From: Chloroflexota bacterium
Lineage (GTDB): Bacteria > Chloroflexota > Dehalococcoidia > Lucifugimonadales > Lucifugimonadaceae
Reading direction: 5' to 3'
Length of the DNA: 37,910 nucleotides
Assembly (NCBI GenBank): GCA_009838175.1
Contig: VXSB01000028.1
Location: forward strand, 1-37,910
Positions 23,099-31,895 of this stretch are shown here, one piece after another. How positions within the stretch are numbered: position 1 is the first letter of the stretch; each line of letters opens with the position of its first letter. A program made the position numbers and the translations under genes. Under the pieces are notes generated by a model. It worked only from the letters and a program-made list of their open reading frames with translations, was not told the origin of the DNA and did no database searches.

Positions 23099-24631
23099 TT
23101 AGCGCATTCCGGCGACGTACCCTATGCCGGGGTAGATGTCGGGGAGGGCTAGGCGGTCGTTGTTGCGGTCTTGCCAGGCTCGGATGCGGCGGGCTAGGTC
23201 TAGGGCAATTTCGCCGTGTTGCTCGTCGTAGAAGAGGTTGGTGGTCTCGTAGGGGTCGTCGTTGAGGTTGTAGAGTTCGCAGAAATCGCCGACTGCGAGG
23301 TTTAGCTTCCAGCCGTTGGAGGTGATGATGACGCGGTGGGGGATGTCTCGCTGGAGTTCGAGGGGAGACATGGGCAACGTGAGTCCGTCAAGACCGCGTC
23401 CGTGCCAGGCGATGATTACGTCATTGTCGTCGAGGGTAGAGTTTCCAGCGATGACATTGGCTTTGGATTCGCCTTGGAGCATGTCGGGGATTTCGAAGCC
23501 CATGAGGTCTAGGAGTGTGGGAACGGTGTCGATGTGGGAGTATCGTCCGGGTATGCGTCGGCCTTCTAGCCAGGGGACACGGATGAGCATGGGTACGCGG
23601 ACGGTGTCTTCGTACATGACCATCTTGTGGCGGATGTAGTGGTCGCCGAGCTGGTCGCCGTGTTCGGATGTGAAGACGACGATGGTGTTTTCGGCGAGGC
23701 CGAGTTCGTCGAGTTTGTTGAGTATTTTTTCGATGGCGCGGTCTAGGAGGGTTACGAGTCCGGCGTATCGGGCTTGGATCTGTCGGAGGTCGGCTTCTTC
23801 TTCACCGGGTTTGGAGATTAGTTCGCCGCGAAGTTCTCTTGCGGCCGTGGGAGCGGCCCAGTCTTCACCGGTCTTGTATAGCTGCGCCATGAGCTGGTGC
23901 ATCAGCGACGCGGTCTCGGGCGGGTCCTCCATGAAGACTGGCGATTGGGGGATCGCGTCAGGGTCGTAATAGTCGTTGAGCGGCCCGGTGTAAGGGAAGT
24001 GCGGTTCGAGGAAGTTGACGTAGAGGGCGAAGGGGTTGTCTTGGTTTCGTTCGAGGAATTTGCTGACTTCACGTCCGAGATAGGAGGCCTTGGTGTGCTC
24101 TTCCGGTAGATCGTGCGCAAACGGACGGCTGAAGACGCGGAGGCCGCCGACTTCGGCGTCGGGTTCGTAGCCTTGGGAGATGAGGTAGTGGTGGTAGGGG
24201 CTGAACTCGTTTTCGATGTCGGGGTTGTCGCTCCAGACGCGGTAGAGATCTTCGATAGGATGCCACTCGTCGAATCCGCGGCGTTTGCCGATCTCGTCGC
24301 CGAGGTGCCACTTGCCGAAGTATGCTTTGTGATAGTCGTCGGGGAGATGATCGACGATGGTGTCGACCTCATCTGGCAGGGGGACGTTGTTCTTGTAGGC
24401 GCCGTTGGTGTGCGGCCAGGTGCCGGTCATGATGGTGGATCGTGACGGCGTGCAGATGGGGGATGAAACGTAGCAGTTTTCGATGACGGAGCCGGTATCG
24501 GCGAGGCGATCCATGCCGGGCGTCTCGATCCAGTCATTGCCGTAAGCGGCCATGGTGTCGGCGCGCTGTTGGTCGGAGAAGATGAATAGGAGGTTGGGTT
24601 GGGTAGGCTGGTTTGACATGCGGTTTTTCAT
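23099..24631 (-). CDS. Sulfatase (alkaline-phosphatase superfamily)
   Basis: A 510-residue hydrolase of sulfate esters. The N-terminus has NLLFIFSDQQRADTM with the metal-binding Asp pair. The C-T-P-S-R motif at C60 (SPICTPSRSTIMTG) is the site converted to formylglycine in type I sulfatases. FTSEHGDQLGDH carries another metal set and HKMVMYEDTVRVPM follows. No signal peptide is seen, so it acts in the cytoplasm unless exported by another route. An ATG at codon 5 (MSNQPTQPN) may be the true start. It ends the Dpp/Opp-type transporter operon, 21 bases after its ATPase gene, suggesting that imported solutes carry sulfate esters. Substrate unknown. Confidence 0.93.
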   Translation of the reverse strand: MKNRMSNQPTQPNLLFIFSDQQRADTMAAYGNDWIETPGMDRLADTGSVIENCYVSSPICTPSRSTIMTGTWPHTNGAYKNNVPLPDEVDTIVDHLPDDYHKAYFGKWHLGDEIGKRRGFDEWHPIEDLYRVWSDNPDIENEFSPYHHYLISQGYEPDAEVGGLRVFSRPFAHDLPEEHTKASYLGREVSKFLERNQDNPFALYVNFLEPHFPYTGPLNDYYDPDAIPQSPVFMEDPPETASLMHQLMAQLYKTGEDWAAPTAARELRGELISKPGEEEADLRQIQARYAGLVTLLDRAIEKILNKLDELGLAENTIVVFTSEHGDQLGDHYIRHKMVMYEDTVRVPMLIRVPWLEGRRIPGRYSHIDTVPTLLDLMGFEIPDMLQGESKANVIAGNSTLDDNDVIIAWHGRGLDGLTLPMSPLELQRDIPHRVIITSNGWKLNLAVGDFCELYNLNDDPYETTNLFYDEQHGEIALDLARRIRAWQDRNNDRLALPDIYPGIGYVAGMR

Positions 24632-24652
24632 CGGCTGGTTGGGCGATGAGAG

Positions 24653-25714
24653 CTAGTTAGGGTTAGTTTCGGCAAACACCGAGCGGAGGTCTGGGGCTAG
24701 GTGGACTGGGGAGTCGGCGTAGCGGTAGCAGCGGGTGATGCGGTTTTGGGCAGTGTGGTAGAGGGGCGGGTCGGCGTTGGTGCATTCGTCCATGCGGAGG
24801 GGGCAGCGGTCGTAGAAATTGCAGCCCGTGAGGGGGATTTCGTCTTCGTCTCGGGTTTCCTGTTCCCTGCCCCACTGTGTTTCAGGGTCAGGTTGCGGGA
24901 TGGAGGAGACTAGGAGCTGGGTGTAGGGGTGTGTCGGGTCGTTAATGACGGATTCAACGCTTCCGGCTTCGGCGACGCGGCCCTTGTATAGGACGATGAT
25001 GTTTTCGGCGATCTGGAATGCGGTTGTGAGGTCGTGAGTGATATAGAGGATCGAGATACCGAGGTCTTGGTTCATTGCGCGAAGGGTCTCGAGGATGGTG
25101 GCTCGGAGGGATGCGTCGACCATTGATACGGGTTCGTCAGCGACGATGATTTTGGGTTTGAGCATGACGGCACGGGCAACCATGACGCGCTGTCGTTGGC
25201 CGCCACTGAGCTGGTGCGGGTGGCGTCCGAGGGTTTCTTCGGGGCGGAGTCCGACGGTTCGCAGAGCTTCTTCGACGATGCCATCGGCTTCGGATTTCGA
25301 TGACGCTAGGTTGTAGCGTCGGATCGGGGTTCGGAGGACGTGATCGACTTTGTAGAAGGGGTTGTAGGACTCGAAGGGATCTTGGAAGACGACTTGGACT
25401 TCGCGTCGGAACTCGGCGTGTTGAGCCCGTGACATTTCGGCGACGTTGTTGCCTCGGTAGATGACTTTGCCGGATGTGGGTTCGACCAGTCCGAGGACGG
25501 TTCGGGCAAGGGTCGTCTTGCCGCTTCCGCTTTCGCCAGCGATTGCGGTGATGGTCGGTGGCGACTCTGGGACGCTGAAGGTAACCGTGTCTAAGGCGTG
25601 CGTATAGTGCTTGCGGAAGGTTCCGGCAACGAATGTCTTGCTGACGTTGTCTGCTCGGAGCAGGAGTTCGGAGCCGTTAGTGGAGGCGGAGTTTTGGACA
25701 GTCTCGGTTGTCAC
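24653..25714 (-). CDS. Peptide/solute ABC transporter ATPase (DppF/OppF-like)
   Basis: A 353-residue ATPase of a Dpp/Opp importer. Walker A GESGSGKTT is at 60-68, signature LSGGQRQRV at 169-177 and Walker B with VADEPVSMVD at 191-200. The C-terminal oligopeptide-type region carries CNFYDRCPLRMDEC and a further Cys in ITRCYRY. In this family such a Cys set can hold an iron-sulfur cluster; here that is inference. It overlaps the upstream ATPase stop by 4 bases and precedes the sulfatase by 21. With its partner it powers import of solute delivered by a binding lipoprotein. Confidence 0.95.
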   Translation of the reverse strand: MTTETVQNSASTNGSELLLRADNVSKTFVAGTFRKHYTHALDTVTFSVPESPPTITAIAGESGSGKTTLARTVLGLVEPTSGKVIYRGNNVAEMSRAQHAEFRREVQVVFQDPFESYNPFYKVDHVLRTPIRRYNLASSKSEADGIVEEALRTVGLRPEETLGRHPHQLSGGQRQRVMVARAVMLKPKIIVADEPVSMVDASLRATILETLRAMNQDLGISILYITHDLTTAFQIAENIIVLYKGRVAEAGSVESVINDPTHPYTQLLVSSIPQPDPETQWGREQETRDEDEIPLTGCNFYDRCPLRMDECTNADPPLYHTAQNRITRCYRYADSPVHLAPDLRSVFAETNPN

Positions 25715-26712
25715 AACACCACCTCTTTACCGTCTTGGTCGCCGTAGAGGTGACAAGCCGCAAAGCGGTTGGGGTCGAGTTCGCGGGTTATCGGGATATC
25801 TTGCGTACAGATGTCCATCGCGTCCGGGCATCGGGTGTGGAAGACGCAACCGGGCGGGGGGCGCAACAGAGATGGAGGTAGACCGGGGATGCCTTGGAGT
25901 CGACGTTTGCTGCGGGTGTCGGGCAGACTGGAGATTAGAAGTCTGGTGTATGGGTGGCGCGGGTTCTGGAAGATATTGGCGACGGGTCCGATCTCGATGA
26001 TTTTGCCCCCGTACATGATTCCGATGCGGGAAGCGAACTGCGCCATGAGGCCCATGTCGTGGCCGATCATTATGGCGGCTGCTCCAATCCGTTCTTGCAC
26101 GTCTCGAAGGGTTTGGACGACCTGCTTCTGAACTACTACATCGAGTGCGCTAGTCGGTTCATCGGCGACGATGACGGAGGGGTTCATGGAGATGGCGATT
26201 GCGATGGATACGCGCTGCTTCATACCGCCGCTTAGTTCGTGAGGGAAGCGTGACGCGACGTCAGGATGTAGTCCTACGCTAGTCAGTAGTTCGGCTACGC
26301 GTCCGTTGAACTCACCGACGCTCATACTGACGTTGTGGTCTTTCAGTCCATCGATAACTTGGTCTCGTATGCGCATGACCGGGTTGAGTGAATTGAGGGC
26401 GCCTTGGGGGACCATGGCAATCTCGGAGAGTCGGCGCAAACGGACTTGCTCATCGTTGTCGTCGAGGAGGTTGGATCCGTTGAGGATGATGCTTCCGCCT
26501 TCGATACGGGCAGGTTCTTTGTGTGCCATCATCAACGCGAGGGCGATGGTTGACTTGCCGGAACCCGACTCTCCGACTAGTCCTAGCCGTTCTCCTCGGT
26601 TTAGTTCGAACGAGACACCATCGACGGCTTTGACCGGACCGCGGCGCGTGTGGTAGTAGACCTTGAGGTCTTTGACGATCAATGGGGTCCGCACTGTCGT
26701 CTCGGTTGTCAT
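25711..26712 (-). CDS. Peptide/solute ABC transporter ATPase (DppD/OppD-like)
   Basis: A 333-residue ATPase partner. Walker A GESGSGKST is at 47-55, followed by signature LSGGMKQRVSIA and Walker B VADEPTSALD. The C-terminal GCVFHTRCPDAMDICTQDIP and FAACHLY carry the conserved Cys set of the family. Start and stop overlap both neighbours by 4 bases (ATGA), evidence of tight translational coupling. It forms the heterodimeric motor with the downstream ATPase in a Dpp/Opp-type importer; the substrate may be a peptide or, as in many Chloroflexota and Thermotogota systems, an oligosaccharide. Confidence 0.95.
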   Translation of the reverse strand: MTTETTVRTPLIVKDLKVYYHTRRGPVKAVDGVSFELNRGERLGLVGESGSGKSTIALALMMAHKEPARIEGGSIILNGSNLLDDNDEQVRLRRLSEIAMVPQGALNSLNPVMRIRDQVIDGLKDHNVSMSVGEFNGRVAELLTSVGLHPDVASRFPHELSGGMKQRVSIAIAISMNPSVIVADEPTSALDVVVQKQVVQTLRDVQERIGAAAIMIGHDMGLMAQFASRIGIMYGGKIIEIGPVANIFQNPRHPYTRLLISSLPDTRSKRRLQGIPGLPPSLLRPPPGCVFHTRCPDAMDICTQDIPITRELDPNRFAACHLYGDQDGKEVVL

Positions 26713-27680
26713 ACCGATGTTCGCAGCCGTGGGTTGGCGATCTGGTCAAGGCCGGCTGTGACCATGAAGAGTCCGACGACGAAGATTGCGATGACGACGA
26801 TAGGCGGTCCGAACCACCACCACAGGCCTTGCGGGACGGCTCCGAATCGGATGAACCAGAACGCCATGAGACCGAGGTTAGGTTCGTTCTGGGGTCCGAG
26901 CCCTAGAGCGGAGAGACCGATGGATAGAAGGATAGCGCCGGCAACTGCTCCAACGAATGCGGCGGCGATGAAGGGGGCGAGGTTAGGTATCAACTCGGCG
27001 ACAACGATTTCGATATCGCTCTGTCCGTTGAATTTAGAGACCTCAACGTAGGCTCTGCTCTTTAGAGTCAGCACCTGTGCTCTGACGACGCGTGCGGTGC
27101 CCATCCATGAAATCACCCCGATCAGTATCCCCAATTGCTCCACGGAAAGTTGATCCAAGTAGGCGCTGACGGTTATCAACAGGATCAGACCGGGGATGGT
27201 AATCAATGCGTCGCTAAGGATGACGACGATGACATCGATTTTGCCTCCGAAATAACCTGCCACGAATCCGAGTAAAGTGCCGATTCCAATACCGATGGAA
27301 CCGGCGATGAAGCCCATCCATAGCGTTCCCATGGTGCCATAAGCGACGTATGCGAATATATCGACTGCGAACTGATCTGACCCAAACCAGAACTCTCTTG
27401 AAGGTCGTAGCCGTGGCGCTACCGTCTCTTTTATGGATCCATCGGCGGTTTCCTGTGGAGCCATCGCATACCCTACCTCGGTTCGTTCCTCATCGATAAA
27501 GATGGAACCGAGAATTGCGAATAGGACGATGAAGAGTATCAGGAACAGGCCACCGAAGAGCAGCTTGTTTCGTCCGATAGTCCAACCGATACGTGAGACA
27601 AGGGTTTCGGTTTCAAAGACGGTTACGTCGTGGCTGCCCTGAACATTTGGGTCTAGTGGTGTTGTTGCGTTGTTCGCCAT
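26709..27680 (-). CDS. Peptide/solute ABC transporter permease (DppC/OppC-like)
   Basis: A 323-residue membrane protein. An N-terminal cytoplasmic stretch with VSRIGWTIGRNKLLFGG precedes helix 1. An external loop holds SREFWFGSDQFAVDIFAYVAYG, the typical HPLGTDxxGRDxxSRxxxG-like segment in diverged form. Five further helices follow, and VLTLKSRAYVEVSKFNGQSDIEIVV is the coupling-helix region that docks the ATPases. The ATG overlaps the preceding permease stop by one base (TAATG), and its own end overlaps the next start by four. Roles and partners are clear from the operon; the solute is not. Confidence 0.93.
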   Translation of the reverse strand: MANNATTPLDPNVQGSHDVTVFETETLVSRIGWTIGRNKLLFGGLFLILFIVLFAILGSIFIDEERTEVGYAMAPQETADGSIKETVAPRLRPSREFWFGSDQFAVDIFAYVAYGTMGTLWMGFIAGSIGIGIGTLLGFVAGYFGGKIDVIVVILSDALITIPGLILLITVSAYLDQLSVEQLGILIGVISWMGTARVVRAQVLTLKSRAYVEVSKFNGQSDIEIVVAELIPNLAPFIAAAFVGAVAGAILLSIGLSALGLGPQNEPNLGLMAFWFIRFGAVPQGLWWWFGPPIVVIAIFVVGLFMVTAGLDQIANPRLRTSV

Positions 27681-28687
27681 TACGCCGACCGGTACCTGAT
27701 GCGTGGATCGATTAACGGATAGATCATGTCGACGATGAACAGCATCAATCCAATGGCGAAGATGACGTACATCAGGACGCCTTGAATTAGGAAATAGTCG
27801 TTGCTAGTGATCGCGGTGTATAGGAGGTTTCCGATGCCGGGGTATGCGAATAGGACCTCGACGAGTACGGAGCCTGAGACGACAAAGCCGAGGTTGATTG
27901 CTAAGCCGGTCACTTGAGGAAGCAATGCGTTGCGGACCGCGTAACGAAGGAAGATGCGACGTTCCTTCAAGCCTTTGAATTCGGCGAGTTTTATGAAGTC
28001 ATCACCCATGGTGGTGACCATCATTCCGCGCATTCCCAAACCCCAGAATCCGATGCTCGAAAGAATGATTGCGGTCGCTGGGAGGATTGCGTGTTCGAGG
28101 ATGTCGAGGATAGATGCGAGGGTGAACGACGGTGGGATCGCGAAATCGTAAGCGCCGCCTCCAGGCAATAACGGCCACCATACGGTGAAAACCCACATCA
28201 TCAACAACCCTAGGAGGTAGAACGGCACTGCAGTAACGATGAGAAGCAGTGGAACCACAAAAGAGATGGCTAATGGCGTCCGTGTCCATCCGAGCCACGC
28301 GCCGAAGAATGAGCCGATGACGGCTGCCATGACGGTCGTGACTCCGACAAGGCCGATGGTCCAAGGCATGGACTGCCTGATCTCCTCTGTGACCTTGGCC
28401 GGAAAGTATGCGATGGACTGGCCGAAGTCGAGTCGAGAGAGCGAAATCCAATAGTTGACGTACTGTAGCCAGAGAGGGTTGTTCAAACCGAAGCGATCTT
28501 CGTAGCGCGCGATCATTTCTTCGACGTTGGAGATGTGAACTCCGCCCGCTTGTTGGAGCAGTTGGTTCATACGCTCTTCTACGGGGTTGGTTGGGCGCAG
28601 ACGTGGGACGGCGAAGTTGAGGGTACCAGCGACGAAGATGATCAGCACGAACATTCCCGCCCGTTTTAGGACGTAATCAACTGTCAT
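27680..28687 (-). CDS. Peptide/solute ABC transporter permease (DppB/OppB-like)
   Basis: A 335-residue membrane protein, first gene of the importer operon. Helix 1 is at about 10-30, a periplasmic segment ends RFGLNNPLWLQYVNYW, and five more helices follow. The coupling region EFKGLKERRIFLRYAVRNALLPQ is the standard DppB/OppB motif. It is transcribed away from the binding-protein gene at 29001, with the 313-base region between them serving both. Operon order is DppB-DppC-DppD-DppF-sulfatase. Confidence 0.94.
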   Translation of the reverse strand: MTVDYVLKRAGMFVLIIFVAGTLNFAVPRLRPTNPVEERMNQLLQQAGGVHISNVEEMIARYEDRFGLNNPLWLQYVNYWISLSRLDFGQSIAYFPAKVTEEIRQSMPWTIGLVGVTTVMAAVIGSFFGAWLGWTRTPLAISFVVPLLLIVTAVPFYLLGLLMMWVFTVWWPLLPGGGAYDFAIPPSFTLASILDILEHAILPATAIILSSIGFWGLGMRGMMVTTMGDDFIKLAEFKGLKERRIFLRYAVRNALLPQVTGLAINLGFVVSGSVLVEVLFAYPGIGNLLYTAITSNDYFLIQGVLMYVIFAIGLMLFIVDMIYPLIDPRIRYRSA

Positions 28688-29000
28688 GCTGGTTTGTTCC
28701 GCTCATCTATTCGTGATTGATGCAACGACTCGGACTTCTGCAAGTCGGATGTGCTTCAAGACGTTGAAAATGTTACATGAACGCATGCTTAGTTTCCACA
28801 GGGCGAGATTGGGAGGCGTTCCGACGTGGTGGCAAGCTGTTTTCGGCAAATTGACTCGCCTTTGAAATTGATATAAATTATGCGCATTCGTGCGGACTTT
28901 TCCGCAAGATGTCTTCGCGCTTGGCTCAGTATGATTCGTGGTTATCGGTTCACGCTTAAGCGAGCGCCGACATAAGTTGAAATCTAGCTCTAGGAGCAGA
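28688..29000. promoter_or_regulatory. Divergent regulatory region for importer and binding protein
   Basis: 313 bases without a gene, noticeably AT-rich in the middle. On the plus strand TTGACT (28851-28856) and TATAAA (28872-28877) are 15 apart, or TAAATT (28874-28879) 17 apart, a plausible sigma-70 promoter for the binding-protein gene. A promoter for the minus-strand operon should lie in the left part but is not obvious by eye. Confidence 0.5.
28992..28996 (+). promoter_or_regulatory. Shine-Dalgarno AGGAG of binding protein
   Basis: AGGAG stands 4 bases before ATG 29001 and 10 before ATG 29007. Either start gives the same signal peptide. It argues against the further upstream GTG at 28938. 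Confidence 0.6.
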
Positions 29001-30965
29001 ATGAGAATGCAAAAGATACGCGATATGCGCTCCGCGTTGTGGTTAGTGGTGGTGGGTTCGCTCGTCGCCGCTGCGATGACCGCGGTAGCGTGCGGTGGCA
29101 CCGAGACGGTCGTCCAGACGGTCGTCGTCGAGAAGGAAGTTCCGGTTGAGGTTCAAGTCACCGTTGAAACCGTCAAAGAGGTCGTCGTTCAAGGCGAGAC
29201 GGTCGTCCAGACGGTTGAGGTTGAGAAGGTCGTGGAGAAAGAGGTCCAGGTCGAAGTTACTGCCACCGCTGCACCGCGAGGCCCGATCGAGCGGGAAGAC
29301 ACGTTCGTGATAACCGGTTTCGGGCCAGGCGCGACTGAATGGCGTGACCCTGACAACATGAACCCCTACTCGCTCGGTGGTCTAGGTCGAGTTCGTGGAA
29401 TCCTCAACAAGACGATCTACGAGTTCCTGTACCTGTACAACCACAACGAAGGCGAAGTGATCCCTTGGCTCGCTGAGAGCAGCGAGGTCGATGATGACTT
29501 CATGGGTGTGAACGTTACTTTGCGTGACGGCATCGAGTGGTCAGACGGCATGCCGTTTACCTCGGAAGATGTGAAGTTCACGATCGAACTTCTGATGGCG
29601 AACCCGGACATGGTGTTCGCGGGCGACATCCAAGAGTGGGTGAAGGATGTTGAGATCATCGATGACCGCAACTTCCGCATCAACTACAACAAGCCGAACG
29701 CTCGGTTCTTCTACTTCTACTTCCAGGAGAACTCGGAGATTCACCTTCCGATCTTGCCGATGCACATCTGGGAAGGTCAAGACCCGCTTGAGTTCCCGAA
29801 CTTCGACCTCGACAAGGGTTGGCCGGTTGGAACTGGTCCGTTCATCGCGACTCGAGCCGACAGCCAAGGTCAGATCTTCGACCGTAACGACAATTGGTGG
29901 GCAGCTAAGGTTGGCTTCAAAGAGCTTCCGGAGCCGCTCCGTGTGGCATATATCCCACCGGGATCTGCCGACACTATGGTCGCTCGCATGATCAACAACG
30001 AGTTCGACACTGGCTCGATCATGCAACCGGGTGTGTTCGTCACGGCGCACAACCGCAACAAGAACATCATCTCTTGGGACACGGACGGTCCGTCTTACGG
30101 CGCCGCCGATGCTTGCATGTACACGCTCGGCGTTAACACGCAGTACGGCCCGATGTCGGACGTCAACGCACGTCGCGCGGTTCAGGCTGCGGTCGACCGC
30201 GATCAGCTGGTTGCCTTGGCGTATGAGAACTCGACCGTTACGCGTGCAGTTCCGTACTCGACGTACGGCGGATTGAAGGCCTACGAAGATGCGCAGGCAG
30301 ACATCATCGCCAAGTATGACTGGGAAAGTCAGGGCCAAGCCGAGGTTGAGTCGCACATGGCGGCAGCTGGCTACACAATGGGCAGCGGCGGTTACTGGGA
30401 GAAGGACGGTGAGGAACTCGCTATGGACCTGCACGTTCCTGGTTGGCTGAAACCGATGGGCCCGGTAGTTGAGAAGCAGCTGCAAGACGCTGGTTTCGAC
30501 GTGACGTTCGTGCTGCACGATCCTGACACCGCGCCGCTCTGGGCCGAGGTCCGGACCGGTCTGGCTGACATGTGGATCCTGGTCCACTGCGGTAGCTCAC
30601 GCGAGCCGCACGGCACGATGCAGCACTACCACAGCAAGTTCAGCTCGCCGACGCAAGGCGAACAGAACTCGTACATCTGGGCGAACAGCCAGTACAACAA
30701 CCCTGAGTTCGACGCCATCATCGACGAGATGGACTCGGTTCTGCCCTCGACGGACGACCCGCAGTACATGGACCTTGCCAACCGGGCATTGGACATCTTC
30801 TTGGACGACGTGATCGAGATCACTCTTGCCGAGGAGAGGCACGTTGTGACGTTCAACAACACCTACTGGCGTGGTTTCGCGACGAACAGCAACCCGTACG
30901 TCGCGCCTTACAGCTTGTGGGCTGGCTTCCTGCTCGAGATTTTGAACGTCTCGAAGGCACAGTAG
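29001..30965 (+). CDS. Extracellular solute-binding lipoprotein (family 5), first
   Basis: A 654-residue binding protein of the DppA/OppA type. The signal peptide ends in the lipobox AVAC (Cys31). Residues 34-90 are a Val/Glu/Lys stalk with alternating valines (TVVVEKEVPVEVQV). The SBP_bac_5 domain follows, with LRDGIEWSDGMPFTSEDVKF and the YNKPNARFFYFYFQEN region. It diverges from the four-gene importer and is very likely its receptor. Codon choice is strongly C-ending (AAC, GAC, TTC), unlike neighbouring G/T-rich genes, which suggests high expression. A strong hairpin follows the gene. The ligand is unknown; a sulfated compound is a guess from the operon sulfatase. Confidence 0.93.
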   Translation: MRMQKIRDMRSALWLVVVGSLVAAAMTAVACGGTETVVQTVVVEKEVPVEVQVTVETVKEVVVQGETVVQTVEVEKVVEKEVQVEVTATAAPRGPIEREDTFVITGFGPGATEWRDPDNMNPYSLGGLGRVRGILNKTIYEFLYLYNHNEGEVIPWLAESSEVDDDFMGVNVTLRDGIEWSDGMPFTSEDVKFTIELLMANPDMVFAGDIQEWVKDVEIIDDRNFRINYNKPNARFFYFYFQENSEIHLPILPMHIWEGQDPLEFPNFDLDKGWPVGTGPFIATRADSQGQIFDRNDNWWAAKVGFKELPEPLRVAYIPPGSADTMVARMINNEFDTGSIMQPGVFVTAHNRNKNIISWDTDGPSYGAADACMYTLGVNTQYGPMSDVNARRAVQAAVDRDQLVALAYENSTVTRAVPYSTYGGLKAYEDAQADIIAKYDWESQGQAEVESHMAAAGYTMGSGGYWEKDGEELAMDLHVPGWLKPMGPVVEKQLQDAGFDVTFVLHDPDTAPLWAEVRTGLADMWILVHCGSSREPHGTMQHYHSKFSSPTQGEQNSYIWANSQYNNPEFDAIIDEMDSVLPSTDDPQYMDLANRALDIFLDDVIEITLAEERHVVTFNNTYWRGFATNSNPYVAPYSLWAGFLLEILNVSKAQ

Positions 30966-30992
30966 TCGGTTTGACAGCGTAGACGTCTCTAT

Positions 30993-31019
30993 GGATTCCG
31001 GCTTTCGCCGGAATGACGG
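30993..31019 (+). repeat. dRS3-like palindromic repeat, variant GGATTCCGGC, copy 2
   Basis: GGATTCCGGCTTTCGCCGGA followed by ATGACGG, matching 16610-16636 over its whole length. It sits between the binding-protein stop and its terminator hairpin. Confidence 0.9.
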
Positions 31020-31025
31020 CGAGTC

Positions 31026-31062
31026 ATCGAGGGCGTTATCTTGTTCAGATAACGCCCTCGAT
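31026..31062 (+). terminator. Strong hairpin terminator after binding protein
   Basis: ATCGAGGGCGTTATCT, loop TGTTC, AGATAACGCCCTCGAT: a perfect 16-bp stem 60 bases past the stop codon. Only a short mixed tail (TCGCGTTT) follows. Besides termination it may protect the 3' end of an abundant mRNA. Confidence 0.8.
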
Positions 31063-31094
31063 TCGCGTTTGGTGATTCAGTCCGATCCGACACA

Positions 31095-31883
31095 ATGAAC
31101 GAACAGATACTCATAGATAATGCAGGCTCCGTAGCAACGATCACATTCAACCGGCCAGACCAACGCAACGCGATTTCTTATGAGATGTGGCGAAATTTGG
31201 TGGGGATTTTGGATGATTTGGAGGATGATGTAGCAGTTCGGTGCGTAGTTTTTCGAGGTGCGGGTGATGAAGCGTTTTCGGCGGGTGCGGATATCAAAGA
31301 TTTTGACGAGCATCGATACGATTCAGCGTCTGCGTCACGATACGCTAAAGCGTTCGAGTCGGCTTTGGATCGAGTTGAGCGGTTGCGCTGCCCTACCATT
31401 TCTGCGATCCAAGGATTCTGTGTTGGCGGCGGTTTGGAGCTTGCGGCAGCTACGGATATTCGGATCGCGACGAAGGGTTCCAGATTTGGAGTGCCGGTCA
31501 ATCGGTTGGGGTTGACGGCTGGTTGGGACGAGTTGCGAAGGATGATTGCGGTCGCTGGGCTACCGGCGGTTAAGTATCTGGTGCTATCGGGGCGGATTAT
31601 TGATGTTGGTGATGCAGTGAGGTTCGGTCTGGTTACCTCGGTGGTTGCGGATGAGGACTTCGAGGCTGAGGTCGAGAAACTCGCGTCTCAGATCGCGAGT
31701 GGCGCTCCCTTAGCCGCGCGTGATCACAAGATCATGATGCGCAGGCTGTCTGTCGAACCCGACACCGAGAAGTTGAGTGAAGAAGATTTCAACCTGCAGT
31801 TCCGGGTGTTTGATTCGGCTGATTTCCGCGAGGGGGTCAGGGCCTTCAAGGAAAAGCGGCGACCGGAGTTTCGGGGGGAGTAG
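31095..31883 (+). CDS. Enoyl-CoA hydratase/isomerase (crotonase) family protein, atypical active site
   Basis: A 262-residue crotonase-fold protein. CoA and oxyanion-hole segments are clear: NRPDQRNAIS, FSAGADIKDF (61-70) and IQGFCVGGGLELAAATDIRIA (105-125). Aligning RFGVPVNRLGL and GLPAVKYLVLSG with the classic RFGQPE.. and SLAMEMVLTG segments puts V135 and Y161 where hydratases carry the two catalytic glutamates. Simple hydration is therefore unlikely; isomerase, decarboxylase or thioesterase-like chemistry on a CoA ester is possible. The usual PGAGGTQRL loop is also changed (TAGWDELRRM). It has no operon partner on its strand and no clear Shine-Dalgarno. Confidence 0.88.
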   Translation: MNEQILIDNAGSVATITFNRPDQRNAISYEMWRNLVGILDDLEDDVAVRCVVFRGAGDEAFSAGADIKDFDEHRYDSASASRYAKAFESALDRVERLRCPTISAIQGFCVGGGLELAAATDIRIATKGSRFGVPVNRLGLTAGWDELRRMIAVAGLPAVKYLVLSGRIIDVGDAVRFGLVTSVVADEDFEAEVEKLASQIASGAPLAARDHKIMMRRLSVEPDTEKLSEEDFNLQFRVFDSADFREGVRAFKEKRRPEFRGE

Positions 31884-31895
31884 AGCCAACTCCGT

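Noticed and set aside
29541-30587. 348-codon frame antisense to the first binding protein
   Set aside because: Composition is Arg/Val/His-rich with no domain; it mirrors the C-ending codon bias of the real gene.
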